Positions 46,958-64,000 of a stretch of DNA of 64,000 bases are shown here, one piece after another. Both the position numbers and the translations under genes were made by a program. The stretch lies in assembly GCA_003439945.1 (NCBI GenBank), contig QVRM01000335.1, forward strand, positions 593,501 through 657,500, written 5' to 3'. Position 1 is the stretch's first letter. Every line of letters starts with the position of its first letter. This DNA is from Dermanyssus gallinae (taxonomy: Eukaryota > Arthropoda > Arachnida > Mesostigmata > Dermanyssidae). Under the pieces are notes generated by a model, which saw only the letters and a list, made by a program, of their open reading frames with translations, did no database searches and was not told the DNA's origin.

Positions 46958-47670
46958 ATAGAGTGAATCCGGTTTACTAACGAAATTGTTTTATGCCTGT
47001 ATACTGTAACAATCACCACAGATCATCACGCAGGAGACGAATACGTTGACGTTATATCGCATCTGGAATATGGTCAATTTCTACAATGCTTCGCTGGAAA
47101 TCCGCCCCATAGATCCTGCTGATATGTGCGACTCGCTGCTATGTGTCGCTCTTGGTGAACTTCTGGCGTTAAGCAAAAAGCTATTCACCAACTCGCTAGT
47201 GGGACATACGTCTCGTTTACTCGAACGCATTGAGGCTCCCCCACCTGATCTGGGACCTCCCCAATGTTTTCAGGTAAATGATATGTAAAATTGTTTTGAC
47301 ATGACACTAGCCGTTTTCGCTAGTCTAACGATTTAACGGTTACTTAGTCGTTGTAGTAAGAAGCGAGCTAAGTGAATGATATATAATAGTCTCTGTTCGA
47401 GTTCTGCTTGTGGAGAGGAGGTGCTTCGATGGTTTGGATGGCCTAACGAACGTCCAGTGCCATGAAGAGGCAAGACTGTGACAAAGAGAAATGTTTATTG
47501 TCCGAAGTATCTATTGGGTGTTGTAGTATAAGCATGCGCCTCTCTCAGAGATCTATCATTCTTTCGTGTAGGGCATAAATAGTACATATATATATATATA
47601 TATATATATGCTTCAACATAATTTTCGCAATAGTGCTAACAAGTACACAGTAGTACATTTGCCGTATTTA

Positions 47671-47763
<93 letters not shown>

Positions 47764-50470
47764 AGATATAATGCATGATACTTTTACATAATATGTACTA
47801 TTATACATTATATATATTTATATTACTTTCAGACTATTTTGACCCTGTTACGACAAATTCTCTCTTGCCAAGATTCGCTTCTGGCTGAAGGTAAGCGAAA
47901 TAAACCTTTTACTTTTGCACAGGCACTCACACACAGGATCTGAGCTTCTGATCGGAGTTAAAATTCTAAAGTCTACTGAATGAATCCAAGAGCCTGAAAA
48001 TCATGATTTGAAATTGGTATCATGTAGTTGAACAATCTTTGGTAGACGGTTCGGATATACGTTTTATTGTACCAGTTCCGTTATTAATTCAGCTTAAATG
48101 TATTTCGAATGAAAGTGGGATTTTCCCTAAGAACTGCGAACGACACTAGCCGCTTTCGCGAGTCTGCTTTATACTGGTTATCCTTAAACAGCTGGTTGCT
48201 CTGGCGATTTCACAACTTGTGCAACCGCTACGCAGAATGTATTTATTACTTATTTTGATGATACCGTTAATTATGCGTTATAAAATCATCTACGTATAGT
48301 TGATCTTATTGTGTTTATTGATTGTTTTAAATAAATACATAGTTCTGTTATTGTTACTGTTGGACGGAATAGTTTAAACCCTGAAACATAAATTTAAAAT
48401 GTTTGAATCAAGTGACTCTCATATGTGAATTATCAAGCTGTCCCATTTGCTCTGAAATCGGAAAAGCAAAATGCGATATAACATAAATATTTATACTTTA
48501 AAGGCACACATATGTATGCATTTATATTACACTCTCACTATAAACGAAGCGTCTTGATTTTGGTCTATAGATTGTTCTTAATGCTTGAGTTGCGTTGCCT
48601 TGTGCGTTTGCAGAGCGGAAGGCTGCGGTCGGTCAAATCCTCAGTCTGATGATCGATCCGCTACTGCAGAGCATTCAGCTCTCTGCATCGAAGTTACACG
48701 CACCCGCTGATATGGCGGCCTATGTGACCAACTGCCTCTATACTCTTAGTACGGTTCTCTGCGTGTATGAGCATACCGAAACCAAGCTCGAACTATGCAA
48801 AGCGCTGGTTAGTTTAAATCATTCTAATAATGCTTACTTTCCTAACCTGCGTTGTCTAGCAAATATTAGAGAGTACCCATGATCATGTAAAAATGTTTAC
48901 ATTTCCCGTGATATCGCCCTGCTTACCGACGTTCTAGATTTGTTTTAATGAGTCTGATGATACGATTTTCTATGCGGTGAAATGCGTCGGATAAAGCTAC
49001 ACCCTCACAGGGCAGGTGGCGTAACATAAAAGTTAATAAGTGGAAACGAACGAGAAAAATGCCATGATGCTTCAATTGGATCCCATGTTTGGAAACCGTC
49101 TAGATAAACGTTGGCAAAAAAAAAATATTAGTTTGTTCCTTCAGAGATAAGATTATGAGTCTTCGGTATTGCTTGTTGATGAACTTTCACAATTCGCGAG
49201 CGGCTTTAATTTAGCGTCTCCCTTTTTCCACTACTGTCTTCTGCCCATTATTATTTCTAACATTATCGATCTTAATATACATATAGTTCACATGTTCACA
49301 AAACACAGTAATTTAGCTCGAATAGCGCTCAAATAAAGTAGTAAGAGGAAACTCTCAGCTTTTATGATGTATTCTTGTTACTGGTGTTGCTGGCGTTGGC
49401 GTGGTATAACAGATATTTGTGATTGCGAGGTGTTGCTAATGTTGCGAAAATAACTTGGTATTTGTTTGTTCGGCCAGGTCGAAGCTCATCTGGCTACCTT
49501 GGTATCGGAGCAATGTGCACAACTGCTAGGTTCGCTTGATATGAGCTCGCTCTATCGGATGACCGAGGAGCTCGCTGCGTTGCCTGCAGGAACTACTGCA
49601 GGAATGCCGGCGTCGTCTCAACCCGGTTGCGACTCGATTGCCGTGCAGACATTCGCCCGCAAATTCGAGGAATTTTTGGATAAACCCGACCTGATGACCA
49701 TTCCACAGGTAACAAAAAGGCCAGCCATATGTTGCACTGGGCATCGAAGATTTTAGCCCCACGAGCACTTAGTCGATGCATACTACTTAGTGTCATCTTT
49801 GACGTTATCATTGCCTCAAATTCGACCTTAATGCAAATGCGTTTGAAGCTGCAGAACGCCCGTTACGCATTGCATCTAGCGTGCTTCAGCTTTGGAAGCT
49901 AAAATATCTTTTTAGCTAGGTTGAAGCGAATGCATCATTATATTTTGCCATGGAATGCAGGTCTTCTTATAGTTTTTCATTTTGCTTTTCCACTTATTGT
50001 TCTAACCGTTGAGATACCTCTAGCAGATTTAATTTACAGACAAAGATTTGTAGGACCTCATCATGGACAAATTCTGCGTCAGTTGCGGGACGCGCTTTTT
50101 TTTTTGCCGAAATACTCTCGAATAGGCATTGCCGTAAATTTGGGGGTTTTGAGGTACAGTTTTTCGGCGTTTTCTAACTTAAAAAAACTGTCTTGTTTAG
50201 GGCTATATATAAATTGCTCCTTCCTTTTTTTAAAATAGTGATTCTCGGGGATCCCTGATAGGAATAGAGTCGCTTGATTGTTGCTCAGTCAGACCGAAGC
50301 GGGCTATGGAGACTACTGAGGCTCACTGTCGTTGCTTAATCGGCGTCAAAAGGGCCCTTTTCGCCTTTTAATACAGACATGCCAAACACCGTGTCTTCTC
50401 TCTGCGCCCTCGAAAGCACATCTGCTTTACATACAATTATTTACAAGAGTACGTCTGTACTTACCAATCA

Positions 50471-50509
<39 letters not shown>

Positions 50510-50725
50510 GTCTGCTATCGTTTACGAGCAATAACTGCGTTTCAGGTGTATTTACTTTTAAGCGGGCTTCACCGACAAGAAGTACGACAGCGTACGCTGT
50601 CCGTTGTTTGCAGAAGCTACGAGAGGCTTTACGTGATAGTAAAGGATCCCGCTCATGGCTATTCTGAAATCGTACTTAGGACGCCGGAGGAAGTCAGAAA
50701 TATTTTACTGCCATCTAGTAAATAA
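42342..50725 (+). CDS. COG6: Conserved oligomeric Golgi complex subunit 6 (COG6), 11 exons
   Basis: Proposed exons: 42342-42514, 43529-43701, 43847-44055, 44667-44752, 45983-46207, 46445-46616, 47022-47273, 47833-47890, 48614-48807, 49478-49708, 50546-50725. Total 1953 bases, 650 residues, every junction in phase; animal COG6 proteins are about 650 long. Family landmarks appear in order: ENDRDTLE, NNLRTRRNLRGEIE, DINVMSNCCEEMI, QPTAGLEIME, WIQSECR, TARRAAVLRS-type stretch, LIDALTRATPGGGKPIE, YIGDILAWVHQ, PPPDLGPP, DPLLQSIQLSASKL and VCRSYERLY. COG6 is in lobe B of the eight-subunit tether on Golgi membranes that returns glycosylation enzymes by retrograde vesicles. Start ATG has a good context (AACCATGT). 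Introns 1, 3 and 4 contain LINE fragments and several contain (AT)n tracts. No damage is seen in the coding sequence. Confidence 0.95.
42590..43240 (+). mobile_element. R1-like LINE fragment in COG6 intron 1
   Basis: A plus-strand frame (42652-42905) encodes SQHGFRKDKSTLAAVQWM and AASLDVNSVFNSLQW, the fingers and first catalytic region of an R1-type reverse transcriptase; the usual AFD reads VFN. A later stretch near 43081-43110 reads LIAYADNVAVI, a YADD box with the second Asp changed to Asn. Stops and frame changes throughout. Confidence 0.75.
43343..43390. repeat. (AT)n microsatellite in COG6 intron 1
   Basis: AT dinucleotides with GTAT units at the 5' side. Confidence 0.95.
43529..43701 (+). 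CDS. COG6: COG6 exon 2
   Basis: Acceptor gtgaatag, donor CACG|gtttgt (phase 1). Encodes NLRGEIEKQNL and EDINVMSNCCEEMIHRLN, an N-terminal coiled-coil region of the kind that binds other lobe B subunits. Confidence 0.92.
43847..44055 (+). CDS. COG6: COG6 exon 3
   Basis: Acceptor tttttttag-type, donor CTC|gtatga (phase 0). Encodes LISKTSKMKKESSRL, FQLSPEEIRVLHG and ALDRLRRIHDDCKHL. Confidence 0.92.
44103..44175. repeat. (AT)n microsatellite in COG6 intron 3
   Basis: Over 70 bases of nearly pure AT, beginning 47 bases after the exon 3 donor. Confidence 0.95.
44240..44535 (+). mobile_element. LINE 3'-terminal coding fragment in COG6 intron 3
   Basis: One open frame encodes YPHLFSPLAFETLRGP, LVVATGDKRAGEYLLQRLS and VQRGNAASVRGTL, then TAG. 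This pattern (F.P.AFETLG..., GD.RA...L.QR.S...QRGNA.S..GT) is the C-terminal tail of a LINE ORF2 class common in marine and arthropod genomes. It is bounded by (AT)n tracts at 44218-44237 and 44586-44604. Confidence 0.65.
44667..44752 (+). CDS. COG6: COG6 exon 4
   Basis: Acceptor ttctacag, donor TTTAG|gtttgt (phase 2). Encodes QQPTAGLEIMENMNLHMEAA. Short and easily missed. Confidence 0.9.
45290..45700 (+). mobile_element. R1-like LINE thumb fragment in COG6 intron 4
   Basis: A plus-strand frame near 45460-45620 reads VDSQVQYLGIPVS and THVMLETFGSLARVVPD, resembling the KYLGV...H...V..K....F..L.R region downstream of R1 reverse transcriptases. Stops are frequent. An (AT)n tract follows at 45797-45829. 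Confidence 0.55.
45983..46207 (+). CDS. COG6: COG6 exon 5
   Basis: Acceptor ctatcag, donor CTAAG|gtgagg (phase 2). Encodes WIQSECRL and LRSLIDALTRATPGGGKPIE, the most conserved block of the family. Confidence 0.92.
46445..46616 (+). CDS. COG6: COG6 exon 6
   Basis: Acceptor tcttgcag, donor CAG|gtagga (phase 0). Encodes YIGDILAWVHQTVATERES and HITKGLSQPIKQRLEQ. Confidence 0.92.
46893..46955. repeat. (AT)n microsatellite in COG6 intron 6
   Basis: AT dinucleotides ending 66 bases before exon 7. Confidence 0.95.
47022..47273 (+). CDS. COG6: COG6 exon 7
   Basis: Acceptor caccacag, donor CAG|gtaaat (phase 0). Encodes LYRIWNMVNFYNASL, LFTNSLVGHTSRLLERIE and PPPDLGPPQCFQ. Confidence 0.92.
47678..47759. 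repeat. (AT)n microsatellite in COG6 intron 7
   Basis: About 82 bases of uninterrupted AT. A shorter tract lies at 47587-47610. Confidence 0.95.
47833..47890 (+). CDS. COG6: COG6 exon 8
   Basis: A 58-base exon with acceptor actttcag and donor GAAG|gtaagc (phase 1). Encodes TILTLLRQILSCQDSLLAE. Its upstream intron has an (AT)n tract of about 80 bases ending 75 bases before it. Confidence 0.88.
48614..48807 (+). CDS. COG6: COG6 exon 9
   Basis: Acceptor gtttgcag, donor CTG|gttagt (phase 0). Encodes DPLLQSIQLSASKLHAPADM and NCLYTLSTVLCVYEHTETKL. Confidence 0.92.
49478..49708 (+). CDS. COG6: COG6 exon 10
   Basis: Acceptor cggccag, donor CAG|gtaaca (phase 0). Encodes VEAHLATLVSEQCAQLLG and FARKFEEFLDKPDLMTIPQ. 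Confidence 0.92.
50546..50725 (+). CDS. COG6: COG6 exon 11 (last)
   Basis: Acceptor cgtttcag. Encodes VYLLLSGLHRQEVRQRTLS, VCRSYERLYVIVKDP and LRTPEEVRNILLPSSK, the usual COG6 C-terminus, then TAA at 50723-50725. Confidence 0.93.
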   Translation: MYLLLSGLHRQEVRQRTLSVVCRSYERLYVIVKDPAHGYSEIVLRTPEEVRNILLPSSK

Positions 50726-50800
50726 TCACATACTTGTAACAACAGAACCAGTTGCAATACCTAATAATTAATATTGTCATAATTGTAATAGAAAATGTCG

Positions 50801-50806
50801 AATAAA
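50801..50806 (+). terminator. COG6: COG6 polyadenylation signal
   Basis: AATAAA 76 bases after the COG6 stop, followed by a T/GT-rich stretch (GGTGTTGTTTATATATTT), a good cleavage and polyadenylation context. Confidence 0.7.
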
Positions 50807-50999
50807 GGTGTTGTTTATATATTTACTTCGAATAGACTTGTAGCGCTGACTCTAGCGGTGACGGAAATTATTTTCAGACTGGACTATCAGTGAAACAGAA
50901 TGATCATGTGGCCTCTATAGACGGCCATCCAATCAGGCTGTAATCAGTTGATCGGGTTTTTAATGAAAAAAATATCTGGCGGACATGGCTTTGGCTCTT

Positions 51000-51445
51000 T
51001 TGCCATCTTTATGTAGTTAAAATGGCTGACCAAGTCGACATTTTCATTATCGATTCTAACTCTAGTCAAATTTAGCATATATACCATCTTAGCTGAACAG
51101 AAGGATTTTTGTTTCGGATACACTAACGGCCAGTTTGTACTGTATACACCATTTATTGAGATAAAACTGCAAAGTAAAAAGGTCGTCTGTGTAGATGACT
51201 CGCGGAGCCTTGGTATTTCCACCTAAAGAATGAAAAAGACATGTGGGGTTTCCCTGTGCTACACCAATCGTTGCTAAGTATGCGGTGAGAGTGTTAACTA
51301 TTGTATTAAACATTCGTCATCTTGTATCAATGTTGTGCCGCATGAAGTCTAAAAAGCAGTTTCTAGGTACACTGTCGAAAGCCGGTGTAAGGAGCGCCTT
51401 GTTTAAGGCGAACGACCTCCTTGAAAACTCGCTCTGTTAAGCGAC
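51000..51445 (-). mobile_element. LINE reverse transcriptase fragment between COG6 and BTB gene
   Basis: On the minus strand, frames read AFDSVPRNCFLDFMRHNI, then LATIGVAQGNPTCLFHSLGG, then VIYTDDLFTLQFYLNKWCIQ and LAVSVSETKILLFS. These are the AFD, GxxQG, YxDD and KTK blocks of a non-LTR reverse transcriptase, with frame changes between them. The YxDD Ala is Thr. Confidence 0.7.
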
Positions 51446-51560
51446 TTTGTAGGTTCTGTTCTTTTAGTATGGGGACGTGGCACTTTATGTATGAGCCACG
51501 ATGGTATGTGGTTAGTATAGGCCACGATCAGTCTAGGGAGTACCCTGGAGACTGCACCAG

Positions 51561-51740
51561 TCGTCGAGTCTGGTGGTGCTGTGCATTCTCTTCTGCCTCG
51601 TGACCGGAGGAGACACATAGGTGCACGGGTTCGATTCCCACCGTTGCACATTTGTATTTATGGGGTCCGTCTTACAAAGCAATGCAAAAGCAAACCCGTG
51701 GACTTTACGTGTTGGTTTAGGGTCAGCCCGAAAGAAAAGA
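51561..51740 (+). mobile_element. tRNA-derived SINE, family B, copy 2
   Basis: Copy of the 9536-9718 element with a better B box (GGGTTCGATTCC). Same order of blocks: GGAGGAGACACATAGGTGC, CACCGTTGCACAT, GGGGTCCGTCT, GTGGACTTTA and GGTCAGCCC. Confidence 0.75.
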
Positions 51741-52015
51741 CTACGCCAGTCAACGCGATATCACGGTGATTAAACAGATTTATGGCGTGGCCCTTGCATT
51801 GGTATATTGGTTGCATATAGCTTTGACACCAGCTCTCGGCAATGCGCCCCTGTTTCATTTTTCAATTTTCACCATTAAATAATGTAGACAGGCGAGCACG
51901 TGTTACGAGGACCCGATTAGTGTTTTCTGTCTCTTCTAAAATTAAGTCTAAATCGTAAAGCCTCAAAAAAGTTTGGTAAACATTACACACGCACGCGTAT
52001 ACACGCGTGCAAGCA

Positions 52016-59737
<7,722 letters not shown>

Positions 59738-59755
59738 CTCCCTGTGTGCCGACAC

Positions 59756-61010
59756 GTCCTGTCTCTGCTGTCCTCGGTTATTCTCGGTAGGTCCTACTCG
59801 GTGTTGGCCGGCCGAGATTTTGAGTTCTCTTCTTTTTGTTCTCGCTCCTTACACGATCTTCTTTGATTGTTCTACGTTGTCAGGCGCTCCTACGGCTACT
59901 GGGACTTCGACTACCCCGCAACACCTTCTTGTTCGCCTCCCCTCCTTCACCACATCCCAAAAAAAACACAACTGTTGCTATCTCTATTGAGCAATTTTGA
60001 GCATCTGAGCACGGCGACTGCAAGAAACGGTACGAGGTCGCCAAAATAGGTTTCCGTTTGGTTGAGTTTCTTCGTTATTATCAGTACTGAGTATCCGCAG
60101 AGAGACTAGTCTAGAATCCAGAGATTACTACACTACCACTACTACTACTACTGATCACTAGCACACGGACCGTTGTATTGATAGATTGAGCAGTTGAAGC
60201 AAATGCATTCCTGCCAAGAATCTGTAGACATCGGCTCTTACGAGCCTGATAGTGCCTAGCGCTGATGACAGCGTTCACGTTCGCGTATGGATCGAGCCAG
60301 CGAATATTTGCAGGGTGGCAAATACGCTGACGGCAATGCTCAACCTCCGATCCCTGGCCGGATCCGAGGACGCAAACATAACCGGTATTTAGTGGGTGCT
60401 GGAAGGTACAACAAGCTTGGCTAATCGATCATTGACCATGAAACCTCGTTCCTTTCCATTGCATCAGTGGATTGATTTTTTCCAATCTTTTCGATTTTTC
60501 GGTGTGCAAACAGACGCCTCACAGTAGTAGACTTCATAATTGCCGATTGAGTCAGGTCGCGCGCTCTGGCTCAACCACAGAGGCTCACACGAAGGTTAGA
60601 AAAGCTCGTGATGACCAGATATCATTTTCGTCGTATTGTATACTGTTATTGTGTACCATCGTATTAGGCCTAGTTAGTTATAGAGTCTATGTAGGTAATC
60701 ATGCCACCACTGTTCACGTCTAATGGCAATCGACCGAAAGTTACGTTCGTCTTCTTTGTTACTGGGTCCTTGTGGACACATAGCGCTGCTTGTGCGGTCT
60801 ACATTTACAATCTTACCTGCTCCTTCGTCACCAGATTGGCGACACACTGACCGATTGATCGATTGAATTCATTCGAATTCTACACTTCCCCCTCGTGCTC
60901 ACGTAGTAGCGAAAAGCCTGTCGCTCTACCTTCTTTGTAGCGGAGAGCCGTTCTGTTAAGCGCGCCGTCAAGTGGTTCGTCGTTTGCCTTGCCGCATCCC
61001 TCACACATAC
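59756..61010. other. Stretch upstream of BTB gene
   Basis: Probable promoter region of the BTB gene near 59760-60060. A CTACTACTA run lies near 60135. No other recognised content. Confidence 0.4.
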
Positions 61011-61181
61011 CTTCTTGGGGTAGTAGTTTCGTGGCCAACGTTTCTCTTCTTGGGCCTCTTGCAAGCTGTTCTCTTAGCTCGTCTTTCACTACGACCGGCA
61101 TACTTCGCGACTCATAGCTGACTATCATGGAGAATATGTGTGCTATATCCTCTTCCTTAACACGCTCGCTGCGTAACGAAT
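61011..61181 (-). CDS. Possible exon of an unrecognised gene
   Basis: On the minus strand, an open stretch reads LRSERVKEEDIAHIFSMIV, then KDELREQLARGPRRETLA, and ends at a strong donor AAGAAG|gtatgt (61010). A weaker acceptor-like TGCATTACAAG precedes it. The composition is protein-like. It ends in phase 1 and does not join exon 1 of the BTB gene in phase, so if real it belongs to a longer 5' structure or another gene. No homology recognised. Confidence 0.25.
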
Positions 61182-61399
61182 CTTGTAATGCACAACAGTT
61201 ATTATTCTGCTGGAGCCATTAGTGCATCTATTGCAATGCGCTACACCCCACCGATCTGCCTAGGGCTCTCGAGCTTTGTTTTTTCTTTGTCGTAAGCGTT
61301 AATGATGTTGTTTCGGTGGCTCGCCAAAGAATACTGTATTATCCACACACAGATTGTTAGCCCGTTTAGTTCACTTATTACTCCCGTTTATCGCCTACC

Positions 61400-61990
61400 A
61401 GCATACGAGTTTGCTTTAGCGATCATCCTCGGCCTAGGAAAGGTATCAATTGTATCGCTCAACGTGCTACGCCTTAACGGCTTCTCATATATACTGTGTA
61501 TTTGCTTTTATAAACTTCTTGGTTTTTTAACGGTTAAAACCATTTATTTTCCGCAACTTGTTCTTCTCAACTTAACATATTGCTGTCCTGTCTGGAAGCC
61601 CTATCTGTCTAAATAGAGAAGGCTAGTAGTGAAAAGCGTTCAAGACGCATTCCTGAGACGCCTGCGGATCAGATGCCCTCAAAACGTACGAGGTGATGTT
61701 GTTCCTAGTATTGACTCACTTTTATTCAAGGCAACATATCTGTTCTACGTCAACTAAGCAAATGTGTGTTGCTAGGATACTTGTTTTAGTTACGCTCCAT
61801 TAACCTAAGGAGCCAGCGACCACTCACTCCAAGAGCCGCGGCCCGCAGTGTTTTTGTGAACGGATTGTCTCCATGGCGGATGGCCAAATGGGCGCATGCA
61901 AATTCAAATAGCACTCGCCTATATGGCGATTAGTCACCTTCTTCCTTCAGGATTACGTTTACTGAAAACAATTCATATATGACCATGATA
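61400..61990 (+). mobile_element. LINE C-terminal fragment (CR1/jockey-like)
   Basis: Plus-strand frames read LLNLTYCCPVWKPYLSK, then VQDAFLRRLRIRCPQN and IDSLLFKATYLF. These fit the L.YC..VW.PY...L..VQ..F.RRL region after a LINE reverse transcriptase. Stop codons separate the pieces. Confidence 0.6.
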
Positions 61991-62339
61991 ATTCTAGCAC
62001 GCACCCTTTTATGTAATTATTACAGGTGATGTTATATTAGGTTATAATGTTCTCCGCACAATCGCAGACAACGCTTTCAGTCGCAGGGTGCATAACAGCG
62101 TGACCGTTTGAGAAATAGGCTAGAAGTAAATAGGGTTTGGGCCGTCAGCGCTCGAATCTTTTGCCCTGAGCACAGAACCTGATGCATTAAAACAAAAAAC
62201 GTTTAGCCACTTTTTCGAGATTGTCGATTTCTGGTTACAAACAAGGTTGCCGCGCCTCAACTGTCACGTTGATTCTTTTAAAATGTCTAGCAAGTAGATC
62301 TTCTAAGATGGCCAAGCATCGACAATCATGTATAACTGC

Positions 62340-63870
62340 ATCTGCTTTAGTTAACCATGGCTCTTTCCATCGTTCTAGGGACCATATAAATACGCAAAAC
62401 TTTTTGGTAGAGCAGGTAGTTTTTATGACAGTTGATGCATTCATAACATTGAACAGGGCGCATCATCGGCGCGATTCTCTGATCTGAGGCGGCGTTTGCG
62501 TTACCATCGGCTGCGTTCCTACGCCGATATTCTGTTGTGTAATGCGTGCATTTTGCAGGAACATTGCGTACTGTTGCAAGCGCTCTGTTGAAAGAGGCGG
62601 TGATGGCGAGTTTGCCGACGGAGCGAAGATACTGATTTCGACTCATTCTTAACTTAAGTAAAAGTGAGTCCATGCATGGCGCCGTTAACGTGCCAAACAT
62701 AACAACACCTCGACAATATCATCACTGGCTGGGCTCTTTAAGATATCGAATAGCCCGGCGTGCAGCATGACGAGCTGGTCCGTCGGCTGTGTGTTATATA
62801 TGGCAATATGGCGACGCACGTTTGCGATCACCTTGCATAACGTGGCGCCGCCTTGCCCCGAGGTATTACAGCGCACGTCACCACCCACCATGTCAAGCAC
62901 GTTCGTCGCTAGCCGGGAGATGTTGGAATCACCGGCCAGAAGAACGGACTTGACGGGTGGTGAGGGGAGGGACGACTCTCGGGTAGGATGAGAGTCGGCT
63001 GCAGTGTCATCGATGCCAGCCTGCACGAAGATGTCTGTTTGTGTGCAAGCGGTAAAATTGCGTACAGCAGTTGAAATTCCGTTGTTTGTAGATAATACTG
63101 CTGTTTTACTGCTGCGAATCAGCGCGGGAGAAGCTGCAGCCGGCAACCCGTTGGTTTTGGTGTCTGATGTTAAAGCTACCGATGTCCACCACCACTGCAG
63201 CAATTAGTGAGCCGATGTTTGGTACGCCTGATGTTATTGTTGCTGTTGCTGCAGTATCAAAAGCCTCTGTGGTCCTTTGAGCCGGTAGGTCATTGGTCTG
63301 GTCGCCTGTTATTGTTGTTGCTGTTCCACTGGCCATAGTTGCCATTACATTTGGTGCATTTTTCTCTGTTTGAGGCGATGGGGAGAGGCGCTCGATTCAC
63401 TGTGGGTTGAGATAATATCCAATTTGGTAAAAATAGCTTTGAATTTTTCATCATAATCGTTGCCGGTTCTTAAAATCGTTTTATTTAGGTTCTCAATGGC
63501 GGATTTAAAAACACACCATGTTTTTTCCAGCGTTAGCACAATAGTTATTATTACAAGCGGCCTGTTTACCCACAAGCTCAAATAAATTCGTTTCCTTGAC
63601 CTCTTTTTCAATTGTGATCTTACAATGTATGCACACAAATGCATCACTGTTCGGTTCTGAGCTCCTGAACAAGCCACCGCAGTATATACATGCGATAGCT
63701 GGTGTTACAAGGTAGGCTGGCTGAATAGACGGCGTTGAAAATGGTGGCCATCGTCTTGTTGAGCGCGGCTCAGCCAGTGTGTCATAGTTGAAACTCATCT
63801 CCAAGGGGAGACGCGGCGCCTCAGGCAAAACAGCCGATCCCGATCGGTACATTATTGTTAATCTTAATTG
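62340..63870 (-). mobile_element. LINE ORF1 relic: zinc motif plus esterase-like domain
   Basis: On the minus strand, the first frame (63844-63505) has a Cys4 motif (CIYCGGLF...CIHC). A frame change in A/T runs near 63510 leads to KSAIENLNKTILRTGNDYDE, coiled-coil-like. A later frame (63203-62685) has VLLAGDSNISRLATNVLD and LVMLHAGLFDILKSP, the GDSN and HAG blocks of the SGNH-hydrolase-like domain in CR1/L2-type ORF1 proteins. A third frame (62700-62347) continues with RSVGKLAITASFNRAL. The Asn usually found after HAGL is Phe. Such proteins bind the element RNA. ORF2 is not present next to it. Confidence 0.7.
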
Positions 63871-64000
63871 GTATATGATTATTGTCACAAAAATGCTATG
63901 TTGTCTATATGAACGCCACGCCAGATACTTTTTATATAGTATTTTATAATTCAAATTGGTCCTAACCGACCACGTCCAACGGCGTCCTCGCCAACGTGAT

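Overview
The window is nuclear DNA from an animal, most likely an arthropod. It has spliced protein genes, GT-AG introns full of (AT)n and (AAC)n tracts, and many decayed non-LTR retrotransposons. The strongest taxonomic clue is a receptor tyrosine kinase with a single cadherin domain, the Cad96Ca/Stitcher architecture known from arthropods. A LINE first-ORF with an esterase-like domain resembles elements I associate with ticks and mites, so an acarine is my guess, held at low confidence.

Three protein genes can be assembled exon by exon with matching splice phases. (1) A Cad96Ca-like receptor tyrosine kinase on the + strand (9788-29295, 8 exons, about 786 codons): cadherin domain, one membrane span, cytoplasmic kinase. 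(2) COG6 on the + strand (42342-50725, 11 exons, 650 codons), a subunit of the conserved oligomeric Golgi tethering complex. (3) A BTB-BACK (kelch-like) protein on the - strand (59737-52016, 4 exons, about 636 codons), convergent with COG6. These genes show no obvious functional link; they are ordinary chromosomal neighbours.

Layout: 1-9.5 kb is gene-free, with an antisense LINE at 1.8-3.2 kb and long triplet repeats. 9.8-29.3 kb is the receptor gene; its introns hold a mariner relic, a tRNA-derived SINE and GTT/AAC/CAG blocks. 29.3-42.3 kb is a transposon graveyard with R1-like, CR1/jockey-like and other LINE pieces. 42.3-50.8 kb is COG6, with at least three LINE fragments in its introns. 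51-59.7 kb is the BTB gene; its first intron carries the best-preserved LINE. 59.7-64 kb has LINE pieces, including an antisense ORF1.

Main points for a second look: a pair of compensating single-base changes that scramble the kinase subdomain IX motif of the receptor; a GC-AG intron in the same gene; a diverged copy of the last BTB-gene exon on the other side of COG6; a 144-bp in-frame insertion in a LINE endonuclease whose two halves recur 310 bp apart at 35.7-36.2 kb; a 26-bp near-perfect palindrome in a LINE tail; and repeated pairing of (AAC)n with nearby (GTT)n tracts that could fold into hairpins. I did not find a convincing wholly new biological system.
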